From a virus, in IMG/VR virus record IMGVR_UViG_3300040801_002965, positions 1 through 43,127 of that record: 43,127 nt of DNA; one strand, given 5' to 3'. Made by a program: the position numbers and the translations under genes. Of the stretch, positions 25,305-32,125 are shown piece by piece. The notes beneath the pieces are model-generated. The model saw only the letters and a program-made list of their open reading frames with translations. It made no database searches and was not told the DNA's origin. The stretch's first letter is position 1. Every line of letters begins with the position of its first letter.

Positions 25305-25584
25305 TGTCTTCGCCGGCCGGCTGCAGGGCGCGCAGGTGGGCGCGGTCGGCCTGGGCTTGTTCCACCAGGGTCATGAGCTGCTCGACCAGTTCGATCAGGT
25401 CTTCGACGGTCAGCGGCGTGGGCGGAACGCTGGGGATGGTCAGCGGCTCGGTGTACTCGCTGGGGATGGGCTTCCAGGCCGGTACGGGCTGGAGGATGGT
25501 CTCGGTTTCGGTCACGACGCGGCCGCCTGCGCAGGCGGCCAGGACCAGTGTCAGCAGTGCCGTGAGAAGCAATCGGGCCATCAT
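25294..25584 (-). CDS. o-spanin lipoprotein (96 aa)
   Basis: Outer-membrane spanin subunit candidate. Signal peptide with lipobox LAAC (C18) then a Pro-rich stretch (PVPAWKPIPSEYTEPLTIPS) and a short helix. ATG overlaps the i-spanin stop, and the end overlaps the tape measure start. It is placed after, not embedded in, the i-spanin gene. With its partner it would fuse inner and outer membranes in the last step of lysis. Confidence 0.85.
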   Translation of the reverse strand: MMARLLLTALLTLVLAACAGGRVVTETETILQPVPAWKPIPSEYTEPLTIPSVPPTPLTVEDLIELVEQLMTLVEQAQADRAHLRALQPAGEDNGG

Positions 25585-26012
25585 GGGCCCGATTTCAGCG
25601 CCTCCAGCCGGTCACGTATACGGGTATCCGTGTCGCTGCACAGCTCGAGCTGGGCCAGTTCGGCGCATTCGGGCTGCCGCTCGTACAGCGCCTGGCGGTC
25701 GCGACGGGCCTGGTCCAGGGCCTCGCGGCGGCGGGCTTCGGAGCGGTCGCGCTGGCGCAGGTACTCTTGCACGGCGCGCTGGCTGATGGCCACTTCTTCG
25801 GTGCAGGCGGTCAGCCGGGCGCTTACCTTGCGGAGCTCTTGGGTCTGGTTCTGGTTGGCCGATTCGCACTGCGTGAGCTGCTGGTCGATCTTGCCCAGAT
25901 CGCGCTGGCTGTCGAGCAGCTTCCAGCTCACCGTGCCCAGGGTGGCCAGCAGCCCGGCAAAGGCCACGCCCACGCCGATGAGCATCTTGCCCGTGATGGC
26001 CTTGCCGATCAT
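25581..26012 (-). CDS. i-spanin, Rz-like (143 aa)
   Basis: N-terminal membrane anchor (about 9-30, MLIGVGVAFAGLLATLG) followed by a periplasmic coiled coil (DLGKIDQQLTQCESANQNQT onward), the standard inner-membrane spanin design. Two cysteine pairs could form intermolecular disulfides. ATG at 26012 overlaps the transglycosylase stop by one base (TGATG). The adjoining lipoprotein is its partner. Confidence 0.85.
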   Translation of the reverse strand: MIGKAITGKMLIGVGVAFAGLLATLGTVSWKLLDSQRDLGKIDQQLTQCESANQNQTQELRKVSARLTACTEEVAISQRAVQEYLRQRDRSEARRREALDQARRDRQALYERQPECAELAQLELCSDTDTRIRDRLEALKSGP

Positions 26013-26635
26013 CAGTAACCGGCCCGGAACAGCCGGTGCCAGTGCTCGATGCTGGCCACGTAGCTGAGCGTTTCGGCCGCGTGGCGGCCGGTGACGGCCG
26101 GCAGAAACAGCTTGATCTGGCTCCAGTCGCGGCACTCGAGCACGCCGTAGCTGCGGCACTGGCGCTGGGCATTGATGATGTGGCCGGCGCCGGCGTTGTA
26201 GCAGGCTTCGGCCAGGCGGCGGCGCTCGAGCCTGGGCCGGGGCTCGGTCCAGATTCGCAGCCGGGTCTGAAGGTAGTAAGCGCCGGCATCGATCGCCGGC
26301 CGGGCCATGCGCGGCGATAGCCCACCGGCGCCGATGGCCTTGGCCACCGTGGCCCAGGTGCCGGGCATGAATTGCGCGATGCCCTCTGCGCCGGCCGGCG
26401 AGCTGGCGTCCGGATCCAGCCGGCTTTCCTGCCAGAGCAGGGCGCGGTAGCGCAGCCAGTCGTGGCCGGGCAGCCATTGCTGGCTGGCGGCGCGGATATC
26501 GGCATCGTAACGGTCGGTGCCCAGGGCGTGGGCCGTTCGCGGGCCGATGGCCAGCCACAGCAGGCCCATTACCAGCACCCAGAGCAGCAGCGCCACTCCG
26601 ATCGTCTTCAGCCAATGACGCGCCTCGCGGTTCAT
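26012..26635 (-). CDS. SLT-type lytic transglycosylase endolysin with membrane anchor (207 aa)
   Basis: Cleaves peptidoglycan glycan strands. Soluble lytic transglycosylase motifs are visible: catalytic E70 in LWQESRLDP, GAEGIAQFMPGTW (82-94) and CYNAGAGHI (145-153). A hydrophobic N-terminal segment (about 11-30) without a clear cleavage site could be a signal-arrest-release or permanent anchor. It sits between holin and spanin genes. ATG overlaps the holin stop. Confidence 0.9.
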   Translation of the reverse strand: MNREARHWLKTIGVALLLWVLVMGLLWLAIGPRTAHALGTDRYDADIRAASQQWLPGHDWLRYRALLWQESRLDPDASSPAGAEGIAQFMPGTWATVAKAIGAGGLSPRMARPAIDAGAYYLQTRLRIWTEPRPRLERRRLAEACYNAGAGHIINAQRQCRSYGVLECRDWSQIKLFLPAVTGRHAAETLSYVASIEHWHRLFRAGY

Positions 26636-26859
26636 CGGATGGCGGCCGAGAGGATCAGCCCCAGGGCGATGACCCAGGCGGCGCTGTAGATGGCGGCCGC
26701 CTGCGGCGTGCTGGTGATCTTGCCGCGCAGCTTGGGCCAGTCGATGCCGGCGAAGCGGTCGCGCAGGCGCAGCGCCCAGAACATGCCGGCGACGGCCAGC
26801 ACGGCCAGGAACAGGGTGGTGAGGATGTTGAACAGGGTCAGGCCCAGGTATTCAGTCAT
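26632..26859 (-). CDS. Holin-like membrane protein (75 aa)
   Basis: Two membrane helices: LTLFNILTTLFLAVLAVAGMFWAL (about 7-30) and AAIYSAAWVIALGLILSAAI (about 55-74), joined by a charged loop. Size, topology and place before an endolysin and spanins fit a class II holin. The start has GTAGGAGCACGGC before the ATG. Lethal pore function is inferred, not shown. Confidence 0.78.
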   Translation of the reverse strand: MTEYLGLTLFNILTTLFLAVLAVAGMFWALRLRDRFAGIDWPKLRGKITSTPQAAAIYSAAWVIALGLILSAAIR

Positions 26860-26881
26860 GCCGTGCTCCTACTGCGTGGGG

Positions 26882-26947
26882 AATTCGGCCGGCCCGTGAA
26901 GGCGGAAGAGGGACGGACCGCCTTGGGACACACGGGCCGGCCGAAAT
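26882..26947 (-). other. Long nested hairpin directly after tRNA-Met
   Basis: An outer stem AATTCGGCCGGCCCGTG with its complement at 26931-26947 (one extra A) encloses an inner stem AAGGCGG/CCGCCTT (26899-26905, 26918-26924). It begins at the base after the tRNA CCA end and lies 22 bases before the holin gene. No U-tract follows, so it is not a standard terminator. Confidence 0.7.
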
Positions 26948-27022
26948 TGGTAGCGGGGGCCGGACTCGAACCGGCGACCTGGTGGTTATGAGCCACCCGA
27001 GCTGCCACTGCTCTACCCCGCA
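26948..27022 (-). tRNA. Phage-encoded tRNA-Met (CAU), initiator-like
   Basis: A 75-base cloverleaf: acceptor TGCGGGG with CCCCGCT, D-stem GAGC/GCTC, anticodon stem GGTGG/CCACC around CTCATAA (anticodon CAT), T-arm GCCGG/CCGGC, and encoded CCA. Position 1 faces 72 as U-U, unpaired, and the 11-24 pair is A-U; both are hallmarks of bacterial initiator tRNA. Only two of the three G-C pairs at the loop end of the anticodon stem are kept (29-41 is U-A). It lies in the late operon on the sense strand, six bases below the lipoprotein stop. Confidence 0.93.
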
Positions 27023-27028
27023 ATTCGG

Positions 27029-27712
27029 TCAGCCGCCGCCGGCGTCCGGGGGTTCCGGCGGCGGGTTGTCGGTGCTGTTGTCGCTGTTGTCGATCGGCCC
27101 GGGGCTTGAATTGCGGCAGGCATCGCCCACGCAGGATCCGCGCACGTCGTCGCCAATGCGCTGGTCGCCGCCGATCTGGTCGCGGCCGATTTCATCGCCC
27201 CGGGTGTCGCCGTAGTTGCCGCCCACGCTGATGCCGTTGTCGGTGTCGCCGTAGTTGCCGCCGACGGTCACGCTGTTGTCGACGGGGCCCTGGACATTGC
27301 CGACCACGCTGCCAACCGAGCCGACCAGGTCAACCATGTTCTGGCCCGACTGATCCACCAGCCAGCCAGCGCCCCAGACCTGCAGCCCGGTGTTGAGCAG
27401 GTGGCCGATGGGCGCGAAGCCGCGCGCGAATTCCTCGCCCGGACTGCGGAGCTGCGGCGCCTGCACGCGCATATCCGGCCGCCCCAGGGCGCCGGCCAGG
27501 GTGACGGCTACACGGCACATGTCGTCCTGGCAGCTCGAGGCGGTCTCGGCAATGGCGCTCTGGTAGCTGGTGGCCTGCTGGTGCAGGGCGCGCAACTGCG
27601 TGTCGTGGGCGGCCATGGCCTGACGGTTGAGGCTGGTGGTGCCGCAGCCGGCCAGGGTGGCCAGGGCCGCGACGCCGATCAGGACGGACATCATCAGGGT
27701 TCGCTTCTTCAT
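27029..27712 (-). CDS. Lipoprotein with glycine-rich repeats (227 aa)
   Basis: Signal peptide and lipobox TLAGC (C23). Residues about 28-130 are helical; the C-terminal third has repeated SVTVGGNYGDT / ISVGGNYGDT units, a D/G-rich stretch and a Pro-rich end. ATG overlaps the tail-chaperone stop (ATGA) with GGGAGG upstream. Late-operon position between tail and lysis genes suggests a lysis-time or envelope role; no family recognised. Confidence 0.75.
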   Translation of the reverse strand: MKKRTLMMSVLIGVAALATLAGCGTTSLNRQAMAAHDTQLRALHQQATSYQSAIAETASSCQDDMCRVAVTLAGALGRPDMRVQAPQLRSPGEEFARGFAPIGHLLNTGLQVWGAGWLVDQSGQNMVDLVGSVGSVVGNVQGPVDNSVTVGGNYGDTDNGISVGGNYGDTRGDEIGRDQIGGDQRIGDDVRGSCVGDACRNSSPGPIDNSDNSTDNPPPEPPDAGGG

Positions 27713-28227
27713 CGTTTCCTCCCGCGGGACGGGGCCCGCTGCCGCGCCTGTTGGCGCTGTTGCTCCATCTGCTGGCGCGCCTGCTCGGCGATGCGCCGGT
27801 TCAGTTCCGGGCAGGCGTGGCGAACCATGACCTGCACGCTGTCGATGACTTCCAGGCGGTACCGGGGCTCGATGTCCTGAATCTCCAGCCAGCGCTCGAT
27901 TTCCTCGGTGCGCACGCCGGTGTAGACGCTGATGCCCTGATCAACCTGGCGTTCGAGGTGCACGCGCAGAAAGATCTGCGCGGCATCCCAGTTTTCCTCG
28001 AGCACGGGGTGGCGCGGGTCGTCGTCTTCGTCCTCGTCCGCCTCGTCCTCGTCGCCGGCAAGCAACTCGGCTTGCCGGTCTTCCATTTCCTGGATCTGCT
28101 CGTCTGCGAGGCCCATTCGGCGCATGTCGCGCTTCTCGGCCTCGCTGAAGATCAGATCCTCGTCGTCATCGCCCTCCGGACAGACGGCGTCTACCCACGC
28201 CTGCGCCGCCGCTTGGAGGTCCGCGAT
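27709..28227 (-). CDS. Tail chaperone extension made by -1 frameshift
   Basis: This frame has no good independent start but is open from the slippery site: after CCCAAAA it reads IADLQAAAQAWVDAVCPEG onward to MRRMGLADEQ and the end RGRKR. Joined to the first 115 residues of the upstream gene it gives a 287-residue protein, the GT-type partner of the chaperone as in lambda. It is acidic then Gln/Arg-rich at the end. Its distance from the tape measure gene is larger than usual because the lipoprotein, tRNA and lysis genes lie between. Confidence 0.85.
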   Translation of the reverse strand: MADLQAAAQAWVDAVCPEGDDDEDLIFSEAEKRDMRRMGLADEQIQEMEDRQAELLAGDEDEADEDEDDDPRHPVLEENWDAAQIFLRVHLERQVDQGISVYTGVRTEEIERWLEIQDIEPRYRLEVIDSVQVMVRHACPELNRRIAEQARQQMEQQRQQARQRAPSRGRKR

Positions 28228-28571
28228 TTTGGGTCGACGCTGTTGATCTCCCAGAACTCGTTGATGACGTACTGCATGGCCTCCCAGTCGTTGCGCACAG
28301 CTTCGAGCGCTTCTTCCGGGGGCAGGGGTACCGGCTCGCCGGCTTCGTCGGTCTTGGTCGGGTGGCCCACCGGGCCCGCCTCGAGCACGACGTCGTCGAA
28401 GACCTCGCTGGCCAGCAGGTTCTCGTCGATCATGCGGTCGATGTCGGCGGTGGTGACGGCCTTGTACTTGACCGTGAGCTCACCGCGGCGTTTCTTGCTG
28501 CCGTCTTCGTTCTTGGTGAAGATGACGACCTTCCGCTCGACCGGCGGTCTTTCGGATACTGCTTTGAACAT
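28191..28571 (-). CDS. Tail assembly chaperone, short form (126 aa)
   Basis: Follows the major tail protein, the usual place for the G-type chaperone that coats the tape measure protein during assembly. The N-terminal part is beta-rich (RKVVIFTKNEDGS, GELTVKYKAVTTADIDRMI), then helical. It ends with an Arg-rich tail (KRRRRRG) after the slippery site, which is lost in the frameshifted product. ATG follows GGAGGGACACC. Confidence 0.85.
   Translation of the reverse strand: MFKAVSERPPVERKVVIFTKNEDGSKKRRGELTVKYKAVTTADIDRMIDENLLASEVFDDVVLEAGPVGHPTKTDEAGEPVPLPPEEALEAVRNDWEAMQYVINEFWEINSVDPKSRTSKRRRRRG
28227..28233 (-). promoter_or_regulatory. -1 ribosomal frameshift site CCCAAAA
   Basis: The heptamer is in the canonical X XXY YYZ phase (C CCA AAA) of the chaperone frame, 12 codons before its stop. 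Slipping one base back places ribosomes in the frame that ends at 27709, with no stop between. Confidence 0.85.
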
Positions 28572-28607
28572 GGTGTCCCTCCAGGGGTGTCTCTCTTGGG
28601 TTGAAAT

Positions 28608-28630
28608 GGCCCCGGCACGCGGCCGGGGCC
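28608..28630 (-). terminator. GC-rich hairpin after the major tail gene
   Basis: Perfect 9-bp stem GGCCCCGGC/GCCGGGGCC with a 5-base loop, 10 bases below the major tail stop. Only a short TTT follows, so a partial terminator or mRNA 3'-end stabiliser is more likely than full termination. Confidence 0.55.
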
Positions 28631-28640
28631 GGCTGAGCTA

Positions 28641-29597
28641 TCAGCGGAAGATGAAATCGACCGCCTTGTATTCGTTGGTGCTGTTGCCCACCAGCGGGCC
28701 TTCCACATCCAGCGCGGTGCGGCCCTGCTCTTCGTTCTTGCTGGGGGCCGTGGGCTGGGCCTGGGCGGCGGTGATCTCGATGATCTCGCCGGCCGTGGTG
28801 CCGTGGATGTAGGAAAGCGCACCGAGCGACTCGGCCTCGATCAGGGCCCAGATATCGAAGTCGTTGTCGATATCGGGCTCTTCCAGGCGCATCTGGAAGC
28901 GGCTCTGCCGATCGGTGATCTCGATCGACTCCGATTCGGAGTGCTCGTAGAACTCCGTGTTCTCGCCGCTGGTGATGGTCAGGCTGTGGCAGGCAACGGT
29001 GTTGCCATGCAGCGAGACATCCACCAGAGCGGCCCGGAAGGGCAGGGCCTTGAGGAAGGCCGTGGTGTCGGCCGTCGAGGCATCCAGGGTGCTGGCTTCA
29101 ACCGGCACGAACAGGCCCATGAAGGTCCAGTTGAACCGCGGGAAGTTGCGCTTCTGGGTGTTGAACTCCACGGTTCCGCGGCTGCCGACGAACTTGTGCA
29201 GTACGCCGCCGATGTCGCAGTAGAAGGTGAGCGAATCGGTACCCGGGAAAACCTGGGTGTACTTGTAGAGCGTGGGCGTACCCACGTCGTCCGGCGCGCC
29301 TTCGTAGCCGCAGCCGGCAAACAGCGGATCCAGGGGCGGCACATCGCCCTCGTTGCCCGCGCCAACGCTCGCGGCGTAGGTGGAGAATCGCAGCACGCCG
29401 TGGCGCCCGACCAGGGTTTCGGCATCCGAACCCGGCTTGGGCTTGTCTTCCTCGACCGTGATGTTCTCCGCGTTGAACGGATCGAAGTCGAAATCGAAGG
29501 TGCGCAGCATGTTCAGCGCCGGCGTCGGCCCCGGATCGGTGCTGTAGGTGACTTCCTTCATTGCGAGGATCAGCTTCTCGCGCCAGTAGTAGCTCAT
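28641..29597 (-). CDS. Major tail (tube) protein (318 aa)
   Basis: Begins MSYYWREKLILAMKEVTYST and is beta-rich throughout, with paired segments such as TLYKYTQVFPGTDSLTFYCD and RFNWTFMGLFVPVEA, typical of tail-tube proteins of siphoviruses. It directly precedes the frameshifted chaperone genes and is followed by a hairpin, as expected of an abundant virion protein. ATG overlaps the small basic gene stop. Confidence 0.83.
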   Translation of the reverse strand: MSYYWREKLILAMKEVTYSTDPGPTPALNMLRTFDFDFDPFNAENITVEEDKPKPGSDAETLVGRHGVLRFSTYAASVGAGNEGDVPPLDPLFAGCGYEGAPDDVGTPTLYKYTQVFPGTDSLTFYCDIGGVLHKFVGSRGTVEFNTQKRNFPRFNWTFMGLFVPVEASTLDASTADTTAFLKALPFRAALVDVSLHGNTVACHSLTITSGENTEFYEHSESESIEITDRQSRFQMRLEEPDIDNDFDIWALIEAESLGALSYIHGTTAGEIIEITAAQAQPTAPSKNEEQGRTALDVEGPLVGNSTNEYKAVDFIFR

Positions 29598-29761
29598 TGC
29601 TTACGCTCCTGTTCCTTGCCAGAGGCCGCGCCCTTGCCCTTGGCGGCGGACGGTGCTTCGGCCCTGGGCTGGGCCTTCTCTTCCTGGCGGGCGATCCGCT
29701 TGCCGGTCTTCGTCCGCAGCTTGCTCTGCTTGCGCAGAAAGTCCTGGGTGGTCTTTTTCAT
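29594..29761 (-). CDS. Small basic Lys/Ala-rich protein (55 aa)
   Basis: Begins MKKTTQDFLRKQSKLRTKTG and is rich in Lys, Arg, Ala, Glu and Gln, with low complexity. ATG overlaps the tail-terminator stop by four bases and its stop overlaps the major tail start. Translational coupling argues it is expressed; function unknown. Possibly a nucleic-acid or scaffold-binding peptide. Confidence 0.6.
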   Translation of the reverse strand: MKKTTQDFLRKQSKLRTKTGKRIARQEEKAQPRAEAPSAAKGKGAASGKEQERKQ

Positions 29762-30180
29762 TGCTTGCTGTCCGTGAAGGTTTGCCATTCGCTCTTCACC
29801 CAGCAGTACGGGTTCTCGAGCTGCATGCTGGTCTCGGCGCTCTGCAGCGTGAGCGTCGGCCACTTGATGGGGGCCTGTTCGGCCAGGGCTTCGAGCTCGT
29901 TGACTGCCGCGAACTCGAAGGCTTCGAGCGTGGGGCCGTCGGCGCCCTCGTCGACCTTTCCCTGGAAGACGATCAGAATCTTTTGCCGGCCGTCGTCGCC
30001 CGGCTCGTAGACGACCGGGTACTGAGCGACGCCGGCGGAGACGATGGTGAAGATGCCCTTGCGCAGGTCCTCGGCCTTGTGGCGGCCAAAGTCCTTGTAG
30101 GTGCGGGTGATGACCCGGTCCGGCGCGATCTCGGCCAGCAGGGTTTCCAGGTCGTCCAGACGGGTGCTGTAGTCGGTCAT
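29758..30180 (-). CDS. Tail terminator / tail completion protein (140 aa)
   Basis: Size and place (between the gp10-like gene and the major tail gene) match the lambda gpU-type tail terminator. The sequence starts with a helix (TRLDDLETLLAEIAP) and contains strand segments (FTIVSAGVAQYPVVYEP, KILIVFQGKV). GGAGGG precedes ATG, which overlaps the previous stop. The call rests mainly on gene order. Confidence 0.72.
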   Translation of the reverse strand: MTDYSTRLDDLETLLAEIAPDRVITRTYKDFGRHKAEDLRKGIFTIVSAGVAQYPVVYEPGDDGRQKILIVFQGKVDEGADGPTLEAFEFAAVNELEALAEQAPIKWPTLTLQSAETSMQLENPYCWVKSEWQTFTDSKQ

Positions 30181-30671
30181 GCGAAGGCCCTCCGCACGCC
30201 GGCTTGGCTGGCCGCGGCCATGGTGGCGCGCAGCGTGTCCTGGCTGGCCTCGAGCGCCGGGCCCATGAAGGGCTGCGCCGCGGTGCCGTCGCGGGCGATC
30301 TTGCGGCCGATGACGAAGGCCAGGTCGCGTTCGGTTTCCACGCCGTCGCCCTTGGGCTGGATCTTGCGCGCGCGGATCCAGTCGATCAGCGGCTGGATGG
30401 GCGGCATGGGCCCGCCGGGCCTGCGGCCGATCTCCATCGGACCGGCGTGCGCTTTTCGCGCCTGGACCATATGCTCGCCCTGGCGGATCCGGACGGTGGT
30501 GATCGAGCCCGCCAGTTCGCTGGTGGCCTTCGGGGCCAGGTCGCGCGCCGTTCGCCCCAGGGCCAGCGCGCCACGACCAGCGCCGCGGTCGACCTCCTGC
30601 ATGACGATCGCCGGCGCGCGCTGCAGCGCGGCCGCCAGCTCGCCCACGTTGTGGTCGACGCGGATCCTCAC
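30177..30671 (-). CDS. HK97 gp10-like head-tail joining protein (164 aa)
   Basis: Typical features of the family: an N-terminal strand-helix (RIRVDHNVGELAAALQ), ARDLAPKATSELAGSITTVR and PQPFMGPALEAS-like segment AQPFMGPALEASQDTLR near the end. The chosen start is GTG 30671 in a GTGA overlap with the previous stop, eight bases below GGAGG; an ATG five codons upstream is possible. It helps join head and tail. Confidence 0.83.
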   Translation of the reverse strand: MRIRVDHNVGELAAALQRAPAIVMQEVDRGAGRGALALGRTARDLAPKATSELAGSITTVRIRQGEHMVQARKAHAGPMEIGRRPGGPMPPIQPLIDWIRARKIQPKGDGVETERDLAFVIGRKIARDGTAAQPFMGPALEASQDTLRATMAAASQAGVRRAFA

Positions 30672-31558
30672 GGCGCGTCCCTCCATTCGGCCAGCAGGGC
30701 GGCGTAGAGGGCGCGCGGGGTGTCGTTGCGCGGCTGGGACAGCCCGCCGCCGCGCAGTTCCACCGGCTTGGTCACGTTGCGCATGGCCAGCTCGCGGCAG
30801 GCCTCGGCCTGGGCACGCAGAAGCACCAGGTACCGGTCGGCCTCGTCCAGGGAGGTCACCGTGAAGTCGGCCGGATCGGAGCCGGCCACTTCTTCGAGCT
30901 GGTGCTCGGCCAGATAGATCAGGTCGCATTCGCCGTTGAGGGCGCGCACCTGCTGTGCAGTCGGCGGGGGCGACAGCCGTATTTCACGGCCGCTGCTGGA
31001 TTCGATAACGCTGGCCAGCGGCGCCGGGCCGGGGTAGTCGTTGTGCCAGGGCTCGCGGCTGCGCTCGCTAACCCAGTCCAGGCCGATGACGCTGGCCAGG
31101 TCGGCCGGCGCCGGGTAGGTGCGCTGGCCGGCCTCGAGCGTGAGCGGCGCATAGAGCTCGCGCGGGCGCTTGTGCAGCGCCATGTCGCGCAAGGCGATGC
31201 GCACGTGGCGTTGGAAGTCAGTCGTTTCGAAGACTTCGCCGGCGTCGTGCAGCGAGTCTTTCAGTTCGGTGGTCAGGTCGCTGAGCAGCACGTCAGAGGA
31301 CTCCAGCCGGGGCCGGTAGAGGTCCCGGCGCATGTCGCGGATTTCGCGCTTGAGCTCTTCGATATCGACGCGCTGGCGCTCCATGCGCTCGCTGAGCACC
31401 TTGGTGGTCGCCCACGCGCTGGCGCTGGCGGTCAGGATCGCCGTCAGCGCCGCAATCAGCAGGCCCTCGAACACCCGGCGGGTGTTCAGGTGCACGCCGC
31501 CCCGGGTCTCTTCCGAGAAGGGAATGCGGCTGTGATCTCGTGAGCGATCCGAGCACAT
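30668..31558 (-). CDS. Membrane-anchored connector-like protein (296 aa)
   Basis: Residues 31-52 (EGLLIAALTAILTASASAWA region) form a membrane helix, 53-80 a charged coil, and 85-296 a domain in the style of phage head-tail adaptors (LLSDLTTELKDSLHDAG, FQRHVRIALRDMALHK, TLEAGQRTYPAPADLASVIG). Gene position also fits an adaptor. A membrane anchor is not expected in a virion connector, so the N-terminus may be a fused small gene; in-frame starts at GTG (residue 22) or ATG (residue 76) exist. Confidence 0.65.
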   Translation of the reverse strand: MCSDRSRDHSRIPFSEETRGGVHLNTRRVFEGLLIAALTAILTASASAWATTKVLSERMERQRVDIEELKREIRDMRRDLYRPRLESSDVLLSDLTTELKDSLHDAGEVFETTDFQRHVRIALRDMALHKRPRELYAPLTLEAGQRTYPAPADLASVIGLDWVSERSREPWHNDYPGPAPLASVIESSSGREIRLSPPPTAQQVRALNGECDLIYLAEHQLEEVAGSDPADFTVTSLDEADRYLVLLRAQAEACRELAMRNVTKPVELRGGGLSQPRNDTPRALYAALLAEWRDAP

Positions 31559-32061
31559 CAGTCCTCGTCCGGGGTCTCCGCGGCGGCCTTGCGGCGCTCG
31601 ATTTCAGCCTGGTAGGCATCGACCACGCGCTCGCGGTTCTCGCCCTCGGTTTCGGCCTTGAGCGCCTCGGCCAGGTCTTCATCCGACGCGGAGAGCTGCT
31701 CGGCCAGGAACTCGTCGTACTCGACGCCCAGGTCCTCGGCCAGCGCGGCGCGCCGGGCGAATTCCTCGTCGAAGTGCTTCAGCAGGGTGTTGCGCGTCTT
31801 GTTGCCGTCGCGCTCGGCCTGCTGGACCTTGTCGAACGCCTCGTTCGTCAGCGTGGGAAGCTGCGGCACGATCACGTCGATGCGGTTGTCGAGCAGGGCC
31901 AGCACCGGATCGGAGTGATCCTTCTTCGGTCGCTTGGCCGGCTTGCTGGCCTCGCCCGGGACCAGGCGCGCGTCGACCGGCCGCGTTTCCTTCGGGGCGA
32001 TCATCACGCCGCCGATCGACCGGTAGCCGGGGCCGGGGTTGTAGAAAGGAACCTTCTTCAT
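31558..32061 (-). CDS. Hypothetical virion-region protein (167 aa)
   Basis: The N-terminus (MKKVPFYNPGPGYRSIGGVM) resembles the short proteins found after the major capsid gene in many siphoviruses, followed by an acidic helical half (DEDLAEALKAETEGENRERV). GGGAG precedes ATG. Its stop overlaps the next start by one base (TGATG). It may be a head-completion or decoration-related protein; not established. Confidence 0.65.
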   Translation of the reverse strand: MKKVPFYNPGPGYRSIGGVMIAPKETRPVDARLVPGEASKPAKRPKKDHSDPVLALLDNRIDVIVPQLPTLTNEAFDKVQQAERDGNKTRNTLLKHFDEEFARRAALAEDLGVEYDEFLAEQLSASDEDLAEALKAETEGENRERVVDAYQAEIERRKAAAETPDED

Positions 32062-32075
32062 CTTCGTCTCCCGAT

Positions 32076-32098
32076 GCCCCGGCCAGGTCGGCCGGGGC
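32076..32098 (-). terminator. GC-rich hairpin after the capsid gene
   Basis: Perfect 9-bp stem GCCCCGGCC/GGCCGGGGC with a 5-base loop, 27 bases below the capsid stop. There is no U-tract. It is very similar to the hairpin after the major tail gene, suggesting a shared attenuation or transcript-end role. Confidence 0.5.
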
Positions 32099-32125
32099 GG
32101 TTACGGACACAGGGTCAGGCAGCCA

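Noticed and set aside
27709-28125. Frame starting MRRMGLADEQ as an independent gene
   Set aside because: Its frame is open up to the CCCAAAA slippery site in the upstream chaperone, and gene order predicts a frameshift product.
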